Source: Maridesulfovibrio sp. (GTDB lineage Bacteria; Desulfobacterota; Desulfovibrionia; Desulfovibrionales; Desulfovibrionaceae). Taken from it: a stretch of 64,000 bases of DNA. The notes below the pieces were generated by a model that was not told the DNA's origin, made no database searches, and worked only from the letters and a program-made list of their open reading frames with translations. Position 1 is the first letter of the stretch. Each line of letters begins with the position of its first letter. The stretch covers positions 3,251,001 through 3,315,000 of the forward strand of contig NZ_OY762999.1 in NCBI RefSeq assembly GCF_963666665.1. Direction: 5' to 3'. This document shows, piece by piece, positions 52,486-61,530 of this stretch. The translations under genes were made by a program, and so were the position numbers.

Positions 52486-53553
52486 ATGCATTTTGATGAC
52501 GGACAGATACCCGCTGATTATTCGCGGCATATAAGGCAGAAGTCATTCTTCATAGCTGCCGGATTACTGCTGGCCGGAGCCATGCTGGTCACCTCCATCG
52601 GCATGGGACCGGTATCCATCTCGGCACCTGAAACTCTACTGACCCTGCTTGGCGAGACAGTCTCCAAACGGTTTGACCTGATCATCTGGAACATCAGACT
52701 TCCGCAGGCCCTGACTGCCTTGACTGCAGGAGCAGGACTCTCTGTGGCCGGGGCGGTCATGCAGGCCATTCTGCGCAACCCGCTTGGTTCGCCGTTCACC
52801 CTCGGCATCTCCCATGCTGCCGCTTTCGGGGCTGCGATATCAGTCATGCTGCTGGACCTCGGAACCATGACCAGTTCCAATGTGGGGGCGGTGACCATTA
52901 ACTCTCCCTACCTAACCACCATGGTCGCTTTCGGGTTCAGCCTCATTGCCACCTTTGCCATCATAACAATTTCACGCACCCGCAGGGCCACTCCAGAAGT
53001 AATGGTCCTGACCGGGGTAGCTCTCGGCGCACTGTTCACTGCCGGAACCATGTTCCTGCAGTACTTTGCAGATGACGTGCAGCTGGCAGCCATGGTTTTC
53101 TGGACTTTCGGCGACGTCGCAAGAGCCACATGGACCGAACTGGGAATAATCAGCGCAGTAACCGTCGTTGCCTATATCTGGTTCACGGCCAACCGCTGGA
53201 ACTTCAATGCCATTGAAGCCGGAGACGAAACAGCCAAAGGACTGGGCGTAAAAGTTGAACGGGTCCGTTTAACTGGGATGCTGCTGGCCTCACTGGTCAC
53301 GGCGGTCATTGTTTCATTTCTGGGTATAATCGGCTTTGTGGGGCTGGTCTGTCCGCACATGGTCCGGCGCTTGATAGGTGATGATTACCGTTTCCTGCTT
53401 CCGGCATCCTGCATTGTGGGCGCGGTCCTGCTGCTCGCAGCAGATACTGCTGCAAGGCTCATGCTGGCTCCCAATGTACTGCCCGTTTCAGTGCTGACTG
53501 CATTTCTGGGCGCCCCGGTTTTCATCTGGCTGATCATCAGGGGGAGCAAATGA
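52486..53553 (+). CDS. FecCD-type ABC transporter permease
   Basis: A 355-residue membrane protein with about nine helices and the family phrases RLPQALTALTAGAGLSVAGAVMQAI (in part) and NPLGSPFTLGISHAAAFGAA, plus GFVGLVCPHMVRR near the C-terminus. It forms the channel for the metal chelate. It starts four bases after the binding-protein gene and overlaps the ATPase gene by four bases (ATGA). Confidence 0.93.
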   Translation: MHFDDGQIPADYSRHIRQKSFFIAAGLLLAGAMLVTSIGMGPVSISAPETLLTLLGETVSKRFDLIIWNIRLPQALTALTAGAGLSVAGAVMQAILRNPLGSPFTLGISHAAAFGAAISVMLLDLGTMTSSNVGAVTINSPYLTTMVAFGFSLIATFAIITISRTRRATPEVMVLTGVALGALFTAGTMFLQYFADDVQLAAMVFWTFGDVARATWTELGIISAVTVVAYIWFTANRWNFNAIEAGDETAKGLGVKVERVRLTGMLLASLVTAVIVSFLGIIGFVGLVCPHMVRRLIGDDYRFLLPASCIVGAVLLLAADTAARLMLAPNVLPVSVLTAFLGAPVFIWLIIRGSK

Positions 53554-54368
53554 ACATCAAGGTCAACAACATAAATTTCAGCTACAGCGGAACCCCGATA
53601 TTAAAAGAAGTCGACTTCACCGTGGATCAAGGCGAACTGCTGGCTATCCTCGGTCCTAACGGCGCGGGCAAGACCACCCTGCTCAAGTGCATGAACGCCA
53701 TCCACAGGCCGGGTAAGGGCTCGGTTCTGGTTAAAGAAAAGGATGTATTCAAGCTCGCTTCAGACGACATCGCCCGCTTGATCGGTTACGTACCGCAACG
53801 AGTGGAACCTGCCCGCCTGACCGTATTTGATGCCGTGCTCATGGGCCGCAAACCGCACATCAAGTGGCGTGTCCGGGACCATGACATTTGTATTGTAGAT
53901 GCTGCCTTGAAGCGACTTTCACTCGACCATCTTTCACTGCGTTACATCGACCTGCTCAGCGGCGGCGAATTGCAGAAGGTCAGCATTGCCCGTGCACTTG
54001 TACAGGAACCGGATGTGCTCCTGCTGGACGAACCGACCAGCTCTCTAGATCTCAAGAACCAGCTGGAAATCCTGCGCACGGTACGGGCAGTGGTCAAAGG
54101 TCACAAGGTCTCGGCGATCATGACTATGCATGACCTGAATACCGCCCTGCGCTATGCGGACAAATTCATTTTCCTTAAAAACGGTACAGTCTGTGGCTGC
54201 GGAGGCAAGAACTCGGTCAGCCCGGAAATTATAGAGCAGGTTTACGGGGTGGAAGTTGAAATTGAAATGCGCAATGGCTGCCCGGTAATCCATCCTGTGG
54301 AAGACCTCGAAGCACTCGATTATGAACATGAGCATTCTCATAGACATACTCATGAAATAAGACAGTAA
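53550..54368 (+). CDS. ABC transporter ATP-binding protein with His-rich tail
   Basis: A 272-residue ATPase: Walker A GPNGAGKTT, signature LLSGGELQKVSIARAL, Walker B VLLLDEPTSSLDL, and the switch His in TMHDLNTAL. It drives the FecCD permease. The last 15 residues, YEHEHSHRHTHEIRQ, form a His-rich tail not usual in this family. It may bind a transition metal and tune uptake (inference). Confidence 0.93.
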   Translation: MNIKVNNINFSYSGTPILKEVDFTVDQGELLAILGPNGAGKTTLLKCMNAIHRPGKGSVLVKEKDVFKLASDDIARLIGYVPQRVEPARLTVFDAVLMGRKPHIKWRVRDHDICIVDAALKRLSLDHLSLRYIDLLSGGELQKVSIARALVQEPDVLLLDEPTSSLDLKNQLEILRTVRAVVKGHKVSAIMTMHDLNTALRYADKFIFLKNGTVCGCGGKNSVSPEIIEQVYGVEVEIEMRNGCPVIHPVEDLEALDYEHEHSHRHTHEIRQ

Positions 54369-54385
54369 TATAAATGAAAACTAAC

Positions 54386-54450
54386 AAAAGGTTTTGGGAT
54401 TCTTAAACCCTTTTGCAAAAGGGTTTAAGCCCTCGGAGAGCCCCCGGAGG
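54386..54450. repeat. Second copy of the palindromic intergenic repeat
   Basis: A perfect 28-base palindrome at 54402-54429 (centre TTTTGCAAAA) is followed by the same 20 bases found at 24061-24080 (CCTCGGAGAG then CCCCCGGAGG). The right end forms the ribosome site of the FmdE gene. Confidence 0.7.
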
Positions 54451-54457
54451 CATTATC

Positions 54458-55066
54458 ATGACATACTTTTCAGAAGACCGAATTAAACAAACCATCGAAT
54501 TTCACGGCCACCAGTGTCCCGGCCTTGCCATCGGCATCCGTGCGGCAGAACTCTGCCTGCGCGAACTGGGACATCATGACGACTCACCCATCGTAGCCAT
54601 TTGTGAAACCGACATGTGCGGAGTGGATGCAATCCAGTTTCTTACCGGATGTTCCGTAGGTAAAGGCAACCTGATCCTCAAAGATCACGGCAAAATGGCC
54701 TTCACCTTCTACCGCCGGGAAGACGGCAAAGGCTTTCGGGCCATGCTCAACCCCGACTTCATCGGTGAATTACGCGCTGAAATGGGCCGTCTGATGGACG
54801 TTGTATATGGAGGCACCCCAACTCCCGAAGAGAAAGAAAAATGCTCGCAGGTCCGTGCTGAGTGCGAAAAACAATACTATGCAGCTGCCCTTACGGACAT
54901 GTTCATCAAACAGGAACCGCAAATTAAAATGCCCCGTCCTGCATCCATATTGCAATCTCTTGTCTGTGAAGATTGCGGAGAGATGCACATGGAATCACGT
55001 TCCCGGCGCTTCGCAGGACGCACGCTGTGCCTGACCTGTTTTGATAAGGTTGAGCAGAAAAGATAG
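54458..55066 (+). CDS. FmdE-family protein with C-terminal zinc-finger-like motif
   Basis: A 202-residue protein. The FmdE core opens with TIEFHGHQCPGLAIGIRAAE and ETDMCGVDAIQFLTGCSVGKGNL. A C-terminal treble-clef-like part has CEDCGEM and CLTCFD. FmdE proteins are found with formylmethanofuran dehydrogenase but also apart from it; their role is unsettled, perhaps metal or metallocofactor handling. It follows the ABC operon, so a link to the imported metal is plausible. Its ribosome site comes from the repeat upstream. Confidence 0.83.
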   Translation: MTYFSEDRIKQTIEFHGHQCPGLAIGIRAAELCLRELGHHDDSPIVAICETDMCGVDAIQFLTGCSVGKGNLILKDHGKMAFTFYRREDGKGFRAMLNPDFIGELRAEMGRLMDVVYGGTPTPEEKEKCSQVRAECEKQYYAAALTDMFIKQEPQIKMPRPASILQSLVCEDCGEMHMESRSRRFAGRTLCLTCFDKVEQKR

Positions 55067-55084
55067 ACAAATATTTTCAACAAA

Positions 55085-55120
55085 AAACGGGCCTCCGTCA
55101 GAATGACAGAGGCCCGTTTT
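55085..55120. terminator. Bidirectional terminator
   Basis: AAAACGGGCCTC and GAGGCCCGTTTT frame a short loop, with A- and T-runs on both sides. It separates the FmdE gene and the facing RND operon. Confidence 0.9.
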
Positions 55121-55144
55121 TATTTGCAGTGTTAAGACCGACCG

Positions 55145-58100
55145 TTATGCAGGATTCTTAACCTTGTAGAACATGGTATAAAGCACCGGAACTACAAGCA
55201 GGGTCAAAACGGTGGCAAAAGCCAGTCCGGCCATGATGGTAACAGCCATTGCCGAGAAGAAGGCATCTGTCACCAGCGGCAGCATACCGAGAATCGTGGT
55301 CCCGGCAGCCATGGCTACCGGACGGATACGGCTGAGAGCCGAATCCACTACCGCACGATACGGTTCCTTACCTTCAGCAAGTTCAAGGTTAATCTGATCC
55401 AGCAGAACAATGGCATTCTTGATCAACATACCGGAGAGCGAAAGGAAGCCCAGCAGGGCCATGAACCCGAAAGGTTCCCCGGTAAGGAGCAGACCGCAAG
55501 TAACCCCGATGATCGACAAGGGTACGGTCAACCAGATAATGGTCGGGATTCGCAGGTTGTTAAAGAGCATCACAGTTGCAAGGATCATGATCAGGAACGG
55601 TCCGCCCAAACTTGCGGCAAGGCTGCCCTGTGCGTCAGAAGCATCTTCAAATTCACCTCCCCACTCCATTGTGTAGCCAGCAGGTATTTTCATACTTTCA
55701 ATCTGCGGACGCAGCTCATTAAAAAGCACGGAAGGAAGACCTTGAATAGGCTCACAGGAAGCGGTGATGGTCAGCATACGGTTACGGGTATGCAGCTTGC
55801 CCGGCTCGATTTTAGTTTCAAAACCGGAAACCACCTCTTCCACCGGAATCATGCGTCCGGCAACCGGGCTGAAAATCTGCACGTCACCGATCTGGTTTAC
55901 GTCCAGCCTTTCCTTATCCGGAGGACGGGCCACGATGGGCAGAAGCTTATCTCCCTCACGGTAAACACCGATATTGGTTCCGGTGAAGAACATCTGCATA
56001 GCCTTGGCAAGATCAGGACGGCTGATACCCGCTCTCTTTGCCTGAGCCTCCATAATCACCGGACTCAATACTTTTACATCCTGACGCCAGTCATCACGAA
56101 CAGACTCGGCACGTCCGGTAGCTAACATAATATCCTGCGCTTCATGGGAAAGCTCACGTAAGACCTTGGTGTCAGGACCGCTGAAGCGGACTTCAATTGA
56201 AGCTGCGCGCCCGGGACCGAGCTTGAATTTTTTAACCTTGGCTTCGGCCTGCGGATAATTTTCGTAAAGGTATTTTTTATAGCGATCCATGACTTCGCCG
56301 GTAGTTTCATAATCCTTAACTTCAACCAACAACAGCCCATAAGACTCCGCTGTTTTCTCCGGTGAATAGGTCAGGATAAAACGGGGCGCGCCCTGTCCGG
56401 TAAATGTTGATACATTCTTGACCTGTTCATCTTTAAGGATCACCTCGGACAGTTCCTGTACATCTTCAGCCGTAGCCCGAATGTCAGTTCCCTGCGGCAA
56501 CCAGTAATGGATATAGAAACGGGGCTGGGTTGAATCCGGAAAGAAGCTCTGCTTAACGAACCCGAAACCGTAAATCGATCCGGCCAGCATAACCACCAGA
56601 GTTACCATGGTCAGCACCCTGCGACGCAGGCAGAATTCAAGAATACGGCGGTAAGCACGAAAGATGAATCCACCGTAGGGATCACTATCTTCGCTGATCT
56701 TGGGACGTAAAAACATCTCACAAAGTAGCGGGGTCACGGTCACGGCAGTAATCCAGCTCATCATTAATGAAATGAAGAGAACAATGAACAGGGAACGGCA
56801 GAATTCACCAACACTGTCCGGACTCAAGCCGATCCCGGCAAAAGCCATGATGGCAATGATTGTACCGCCCAGAAGCGGCCATTTGCTCTGTTCCACAACA
56901 TCCACTGCAGCCTGAATGCGATCCATACCTTTTTGGTAACGGATCAGCACCCCTTCGATGACCACAATGGCGTTATCCACCAGCATACCAAGGGCGATAA
57001 TCAATGCACCGAGTGAAATGCGCTCCAGTGCAACACCGGCCATCTGGATAAAGATGAATGATCCGCAAATGGTGATCAGCAGGATGGCCCCGATGAGCAG
57101 ACCGGACTGCATACCCATGAAAAGCAGCAGCACAATGATGACGATTGCTACTGCCTCGGCAAGGTTGATAACAAATGAATTAACCGCGTTATCGACCCTG
57201 CTGGGCTGGAAATAGACCTCTTCCACATTGATTCCTACCGGGGTCTGGGTCTGCAGCTGCTGTAACTTGGCATTAATGGACTCCCCAAGCTCAACCACGT
57301 TAGCCGAAGGATTCATGGAGATGCCGATGGCTATAGCATTATGGCCGTTAAAACCCATTATCTCAGTAGGCGGGCTTTGGTAGCCTCGATGGATTTCTGC
57401 CACATCGCGCAGAGGAACAAGTTTACCGGAACCGTCACGAATGAATAGGTCTCCAAGATCCTCAACTGACTCCACACCGCCGGAAGGAGCTATCTCAATA
57501 TATTCCCGCCCGACTTTGACATTACCGGACTCAACGACGAGGTTGCGGTTGGAGAGGGTCTTGTAGACAGAATCGAGAGATACGCCCAACTGAGCCATTC
57601 TTGCCCGTGAGATTTCCACAAAGACAGTCTCCTGCTGTTCACCCCAGACGGTAATCTTGGCTACGTTTTCCACAAGCAGCAATTGCTTGCGCAGAAAGGT
57701 CACATAATCCTGCAGATCCTGCTGTGAATAGCCGTCCCCGGTTACCGAGAGAAGAATACCGTAAACATCGCTGAAATCATCGATTACAAGAGAAGGCCCT
57801 GCCCCGGGGGGGAGGGAGGACTGGGCATCACTTACCTTACGGCGGAGTTCGTCCCAGACTTGGGGCAGGGTGTCCTTGTCATATTTGTCCTGAACTTCCA
57901 CGGTGACTATGGATTGCCCCCGGTTGGATATGGCGGTTACCTTATCGAGTTGCTTGAGTTGCTGGGCCGCCCCTTCAATGACGTCCGTAACTTCGTCCGC
58001 AACTTCCGCAGGGGTTGCACCGGGATAGTTGGTAACAACCAACGCTTCCTTAATGGTAAACTCAGGGTCCTCAAGACGGGGCATATCAAGAAAAGCCTTT

Positions 58101-58177
58101 ATCCCGCCGAGGAAAAACACAATTGTCAGAACCACTGAAACGGTTTTCTTTTCAATGGTCAGCCGTGCAAAACTCAT
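55145..58177 (-). CDS. RND-family efflux pump, inner-membrane subunit
   Basis: A 1010-residue AcrB/MdtB-like proton antiporter with 12 helices and two large periplasmic loops (about 30-330 and 550-850). TM4 phrase GALIIALGMLVDNAIVVIEG holds the proton-relay Asp. Final helices have GFLSLSGMLIKNAIVLLDQI. It begins four bases inside the adaptor gene end, so they are coupled. No TolC-like gene is adjacent; an outside partner is expected. Confidence 0.93.
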   Translation of the reverse strand: MSFARLTIEKKTVSVVLTIVFFLGGIKAFLDMPRLEDPEFTIKEALVVTNYPGATPAEVADEVTDVIEGAAQQLKQLDKVTAISNRGQSIVTVEVQDKYDKDTLPQVWDELRRKVSDAQSSLPPGAGPSLVIDDFSDVYGILLSVTGDGYSQQDLQDYVTFLRKQLLLVENVAKITVWGEQQETVFVEISRARMAQLGVSLDSVYKTLSNRNLVVESGNVKVGREYIEIAPSGGVESVEDLGDLFIRDGSGKLVPLRDVAEIHRGYQSPPTEIMGFNGHNAIAIGISMNPSANVVELGESINAKLQQLQTQTPVGINVEEVYFQPSRVDNAVNSFVINLAEAVAIVIIVLLLFMGMQSGLLIGAILLITICGSFIFIQMAGVALERISLGALIIALGMLVDNAIVVIEGVLIRYQKGMDRIQAAVDVVEQSKWPLLGGTIIAIMAFAGIGLSPDSVGEFCRSLFIVLFISLMMSWITAVTVTPLLCEMFLRPKISEDSDPYGGFIFRAYRRILEFCLRRRVLTMVTLVVMLAGSIYGFGFVKQSFFPDSTQPRFYIHYWLPQGTDIRATAEDVQELSEVILKDEQVKNVSTFTGQGAPRFILTYSPEKTAESYGLLLVEVKDYETTGEVMDRYKKYLYENYPQAEAKVKKFKLGPGRAASIEVRFSGPDTKVLRELSHEAQDIMLATGRAESVRDDWRQDVKVLSPVIMEAQAKRAGISRPDLAKAMQMFFTGTNIGVYREGDKLLPIVARPPDKERLDVNQIGDVQIFSPVAGRMIPVEEVVSGFETKIEPGKLHTRNRMLTITASCEPIQGLPSVLFNELRPQIESMKIPAGYTMEWGGEFEDASDAQGSLAASLGGPFLIMILATVMLFNNLRIPTIIWLTVPLSIIGVTCGLLLTGEPFGFMALLGFLSLSGMLIKNAIVLLDQINLELAEGKEPYRAVVDSALSRIRPVAMAAGTTILGMLPLVTDAFFSAMAVTIMAGLAFATVLTLLVVPVLYTMFYKVKNPA

Positions 58178-59280
58178 CCGCGGCCCCCGATTCTACCCTT
58201 GAGGATTTTCACTTCCTGTCCGTCACGCAGGTAATGCGCCCCGGACACAACCACCTGTTCACCGGGGTTGACACCTTCATGGATCTCAAAGCTGTCGTTA
58301 ACGATCCGGCCGACCTCAACAGTACGCTTTTTCACTGCACCTTTTTCATAAACCCAGACGTATTTATCCTGATCAGGATATCCGACCACAGCTGAAATAG
58401 GTACGGAAACAGAACTCTCATCTTTCTTTTCCGGCATACTGGCCACAACTTCGGCAGTCATACCCGGATGAATGGAAAGACCTTCAGGATTCTCCATTTT
58501 AAGAGTTACTTCATATGTCTGAGTCTCAGCATTGGCTTTGGTTTGAAATTCTTTGATCTCAAGCTTGAAATCACGCTCAGGATAGGTCTCAAATTTTGCA
58601 ATTCCCTTGAAGTCATGACTGTCCTTGCTGATGAATCCACGAACCCATATGTTTTCAGGAACATCTACTACCACATCAAGTGCCGAAGTATCTTCCAACT
58701 GAACAATGGACTCCTTGGCCTGAACAAACTCATGGTTTTCCACGGATTTTACAGCAATAGTCCCGCTAAACGGAGCTTCAAGGCGGGTATATTGAAGGTT
58801 AAGCTTGGCCCGGCGCAATTCCTGAATCAGAGAATTAACCGTGGCCCGGCTGCTCTCAAAAGTACTCTGGGCGGAATCATAGGATGATTGAGCTACAGTG
58901 TCGGATTCCAGCAGCTTGGCATTTCGGTCATAGTTCAATTTTGCTTCTTTCATGACCGAGCGTGCACCGATAAGCTTAGCTTCAAGATCGGCAACAGCAG
59001 CCTCGAAATCACGCTGGTCCAGAGTGGCAATGACCTGCCCCTTTTTCACGTAATCCCCTTCCTTAACACTGAACTGCTCAATCTGTCCGGAAACACGAAA
59101 AGCCAAGGTAGCTTCACGGGTAGCTTTAACCTTGCCGGGAAATTTCCGCAGCTCAGGCGCGCTGCCATCAGTAATCTTAACAACCCTTACCGGACGAACA
59201 GGCTGTTCCACTTTAACTTCTTCCTTACATCCCGATAAAAGCATCATTGCCATAATCAAAAAAAACACTTTATTGCGCAT
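58174..59280 (-). CDS. RND efflux periplasmic adaptor (membrane fusion protein)
   Basis: A 368-residue lipoprotein-type adaptor: the N-terminus MRNKVFFLIMAMMLLSGCKEE carries a lipobox (LSGC). It has a biotinyl-lipoyl-like hairpin (about 65-190, QFSVKEGDYVKKGQVIATLD) with a coiled coil, then beta-barrel parts. It links the RND pump to an outer-membrane channel. A TetR-type palindrome lies 34 bases upstream of the start. Confidence 0.92.
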   Translation of the reverse strand: MRNKVFFLIMAMMLLSGCKEEVKVEQPVRPVRVVKITDGSAPELRKFPGKVKATREATLAFRVSGQIEQFSVKEGDYVKKGQVIATLDQRDFEAAVADLEAKLIGARSVMKEAKLNYDRNAKLLESDTVAQSSYDSAQSTFESSRATVNSLIQELRRAKLNLQYTRLEAPFSGTIAVKSVENHEFVQAKESIVQLEDTSALDVVVDVPENIWVRGFISKDSHDFKGIAKFETYPERDFKLEIKEFQTKANAETQTYEVTLKMENPEGLSIHPGMTAEVVASMPEKKDESSVSVPISAVVGYPDQDKYVWVYEKGAVKKRTVEVGRIVNDSFEIHEGVNPGEQVVVSGAHYLRDGQEVKILKGRIGGRG

Positions 59281-59313
59281 GGTTTTCCCCCCACTGCGTT
59301 CTATTTTAATTTC

Positions 59314-59331
59314 TAATCAATCAGTTGATTA
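59314..59331. promoter_or_regulatory. Palindromic operator before the RND operon
   Basis: TAATCAA-TCAG-TTGATTA is a perfect inverted repeat with a four-base centre, placed between the tetR-family gene and the adaptor gene. It is related to the longer palindrome at 59940. Confidence 0.65.
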
Positions 59332-59348
59332 ATTGTTGGTTAAAAAAA

Positions 59349-59930
59349 TTATTCCCAAAGAGCAGGGCTACCTGCCTTCAAAAGAATAGTGACTGTTTTG
59401 CGATACTCTTCAACCTTTTGATCATCATCAATATAATGACCGCCACCGAGTAAATAGTCCGAGAAAACTGTTCCCAACACCGCAGTAAAGCAGATGTCCT
59501 TAACTTCCTCTCGATGATCTGTTCTAGCACCGGTTTTGGCCAAAAATTGAGTGAAATGCTCCCAACCGGTGTTGTAAAGGCTGACCCTGAGGTCCTGCAA
59601 TTCTTCGCTGTCATGATTAAGCTCACGCAACCCGACCAGATATACATCCCTATTGTTCCGTGCATCATCGAGGAAGGCTGCCACGTTGAGTTCAACCAAC
59701 TCATCGTGATCCTTAGCTTCAGACATGGATCTTTTAATGACGGAAACCATACGGTCACTGAATGAAGAAAATATCTCACGCAGCAATCCTGTCTTACCAC
59801 CGAAATAGTAAGAGATCATGGCGCTGTTAACGTCAGCTTCACGGGCGATATCCCTGATTCCTACTGAGTTGTAAGAGCGTTCGGCAAAGAGTTTGGCCCC
59901 GGCTTGGAATATTTTTTCGCGTTTTGTCAT
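59349..59930 (-). CDS. TetR/AcrR-family repressor of the RND operon
   Basis: A 193-residue regulator: N-terminal HTH (IRDIAREADVNSAMISYYFGGKTGLLREIF) and a C-terminal ligand pocket domain of the CecR/YbiH type. The ATG start is used; a TTG three codons earlier is a weak option. It lies directly upstream of the pump genes on the same strand, with palindromes on both sides of it, so it probably represses itself and the pump. Confidence 0.88.
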   Translation of the reverse strand: MTKREKIFQAGAKLFAERSYNSVGIRDIAREADVNSAMISYYFGGKTGLLREIFSSFSDRMVSVIKRSMSEAKDHDELVELNVAAFLDDARNNRDVYLVGLRELNHDSEELQDLRVSLYNTGWEHFTQFLAKTGARTDHREEVKDICFTAVLGTVFSDYLLGGGHYIDDDQKVEEYRKTVTILLKAGSPALWE

Positions 59931-59939
59931 GAGGCTCAA

Positions 59940-59977
59940 TTAATCATTCGATTAATAATTGTCAATCGAATGATTAA
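59940..59977. promoter_or_regulatory. Palindromic operator before the tetR-family gene
   Basis: TTAATCATTCGATT and AATCGAATGATTAA, perfect 14-base arms around ten bases, immediately upstream of the repressor start. A likely autoregulatory site. Confidence 0.7.
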
Positions 59978-59996
59978 ATATACAGAAAATTATTCT

Positions 59997-60515
59997 CTAC
60001 CAGAGATTCTTTGTATCTAGCTCTTCTATAGCTTTAGGAGCATCATATTTTTTGCTGATATTGATTACTTCTACCCTGCGGTTCTGGGCTCGGCCCTGAG
60101 CGCTTTCATTGGATACTATAGGCTGGTCCTCGCCCATGCCCTGCACTTCGATACGGGCAGGATCAATATTGAAATGGACTGCAAGATAGTTTTTAACTGC
60201 TTCAGCACGCTTAAGACTAAGAGAGCGGTTATACTCACTCTTCCCGGCAGAATCAGTATGGCCGACCAACCTGACCTGCATAGAATCTCCCGGGCCGGAA
60301 GTCAGTGCTGTACCGAGGGAATCAACTACCGGATAAGCTTTCTCACTGATCTTGGCTGAGTTGACTTTAAATTCAATCTTCAGAAAAGCACGCCCACCCG
60401 GATCGGTAATCATACGCAAAATATCATCAGAATTAGCTGCAAAGCCATCTTGTCCGGCATATGAAAATGGTACACAGGTAAAAATAATTATAATCAGGAA
60501 AACAAGTTTCTTCAT
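59997..60515 (-). CDS. OmpA-family peptidoglycan-associated protein
   Basis: A 172-residue exported protein: signal peptide MKKLVFLIIIIFTCVPFSYA, then one OmpA-like domain with VRLVGHTDSAGKSEYNRSLS and SAQGRAQNRRVEV, which bind peptidoglycan. There is no lipobox or beta-barrel, so it is periplasmic. GGAGG lies six bases before the chosen ATG, which is 21 codons inside the open frame. Stand-alone. Confidence 0.88.
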   Translation of the reverse strand: MKKLVFLIIIIFTCVPFSYAGQDGFAANSDDILRMITDPGGRAFLKIEFKVNSAKISEKAYPVVDSLGTALTSGPGDSMQVRLVGHTDSAGKSEYNRSLSLKRAEAVKNYLAVHFNIDPARIEVQGMGEDQPIVSNESAQGRAQNRRVEVINISKKYDAPKAIEELDTKNLW

Positions 60516-60599
60516 GGTGGCCTCCGGGCGAGATTTAAAGGATAGCAATAAAATACCCTCTCCGGTGCTTTGGAGCAAGGATTTCTAATCTGGCTGCAC

Positions 60600-61016
60600 T
60601 TAATAACTGGGCTTTGAGCGTCCCTGTTTTACTTCAGATCTTTTTTTCTTGTTATCAAGCCGCTTGCGTTTTGCCGAGAACGGAACTTTGGTTTCACGCC
60701 TTTCACGAACTGGTTTTAAGGCATCAGCAACCAACTTGGCAAAACGCAAAACAACTTCCTCCTTATTGCGGAACTGGCTGCAGTGTTCCTCACAGGATAA
60801 CTGTAGTTCCCCTTTAGTGTTAATACGTCCTGACAGACGGGTCATGAGCACATTCTTCTGGTAATCGCTCAGGCTGGGAGAGTCCTGTACATTGAAGACC
60901 AGCGTAACCTTGGAAGAAGTCTTATTTACATGCTGGCCGCCGGGACCGGAACTACGGCTGGTAAGGAAACTAATTTCATTTTCAGGTATGGACAATGTGT
61001 GAGTGATACTTATCAT
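60600..61016 (-). CDS. arfB: Ribosome-rescue peptidyl-tRNA hydrolase ArfB-like
   Basis: A 138-residue protein with the release-factor GGQ motif in SRSSGPGGQHVNKTSSKV and a basic C-terminal tail (KRKRLDNKKKRSEVKQGRSKPSY in pieces). The ArfB/YaeJ family inserts this tail into the empty mRNA channel of stalled ribosomes and frees the peptide. It lacks the codon-recognition domains of RF1/RF2. No clear ribosome site at the ATG. Confidence 0.9.
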   Translation of the reverse strand: MISITHTLSIPENEISFLTSRSSGPGGQHVNKTSSKVTLVFNVQDSPSLSDYQKNVLMTRLSGRINTKGELQLSCEEHCSQFRNKEEVVLRFAKLVADALKPVRERRETKVPFSAKRKRLDNKKKRSEVKQGRSKPSY

Positions 61017-61128
61017 AGCTATCGGCTGGATATTCTGTCTTTTGTATGCGTATGTGGCGTACGCAGTCTATTAAGTACGGTGCTTCGGGTCTTGCATCGT
61101 TCTTACTTTTTTTCAAGGAGAATTTATT

Positions 61129-61488
61129 ATGAAAATCGCACTTCCCTCCAGAGATGGAATGGTCGACGGTCACTTCGGACATTGTGAAGCTTTCACCATC
61201 TATACTCTGGATGAGTCCAAAAATATCATCGAAGAAGAAAAACTCACCCCTCCTCCCGGTTGCGGATGCAAATCCAACATCGTGCCCACACTCGCCGAAA
61301 AAGGCGTAACCGTCTTGCTGGCAGGCAACATGGGACAGGGCGCGGTCAACCTCTTGCAGAACAGCGGCATTCAGGTTATCCGCGGATGTGGTGGTGAACT
61401 CAAAGAAGCAGTTGCTCAGTGGGCGGCAGGAACCCTGACCGACTCCGCAACTGTCTGCGACGACCACGGTTCCTGCGGCAACCATTAG
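61129..61488 (+). CDS. NifX/NafY-like iron-molybdenum cofactor-binding domain protein
   Basis: A 119-residue protein of the dinitrogenase-cofactor-biosynthesis fold (MKIALPSRDGMVDGHFGHCEAF; GNMGQGAVNLLQNSGIQVIRG). It has clustered Cys/His (PPPGCGCKSN, RGCGGE, CDDHGSCGNH) that may bind a metal cluster. These stand-alone proteins are common in sulfate reducers away from nif genes, with unclear role. AAGGAG precedes the ATG. Confidence 0.85.
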   Translation: MKIALPSRDGMVDGHFGHCEAFTIYTLDESKNIIEEEKLTPPPGCGCKSNIVPTLAEKGVTVLLAGNMGQGAVNLLQNSGIQVIRGCGGELKEAVAQWAAGTLTDSATVCDDHGSCGNH

Positions 61489-61530
61489 GATATAGTCCAT
61501 AGGTCGCAAATAAATAATTGGAGATAGAAC

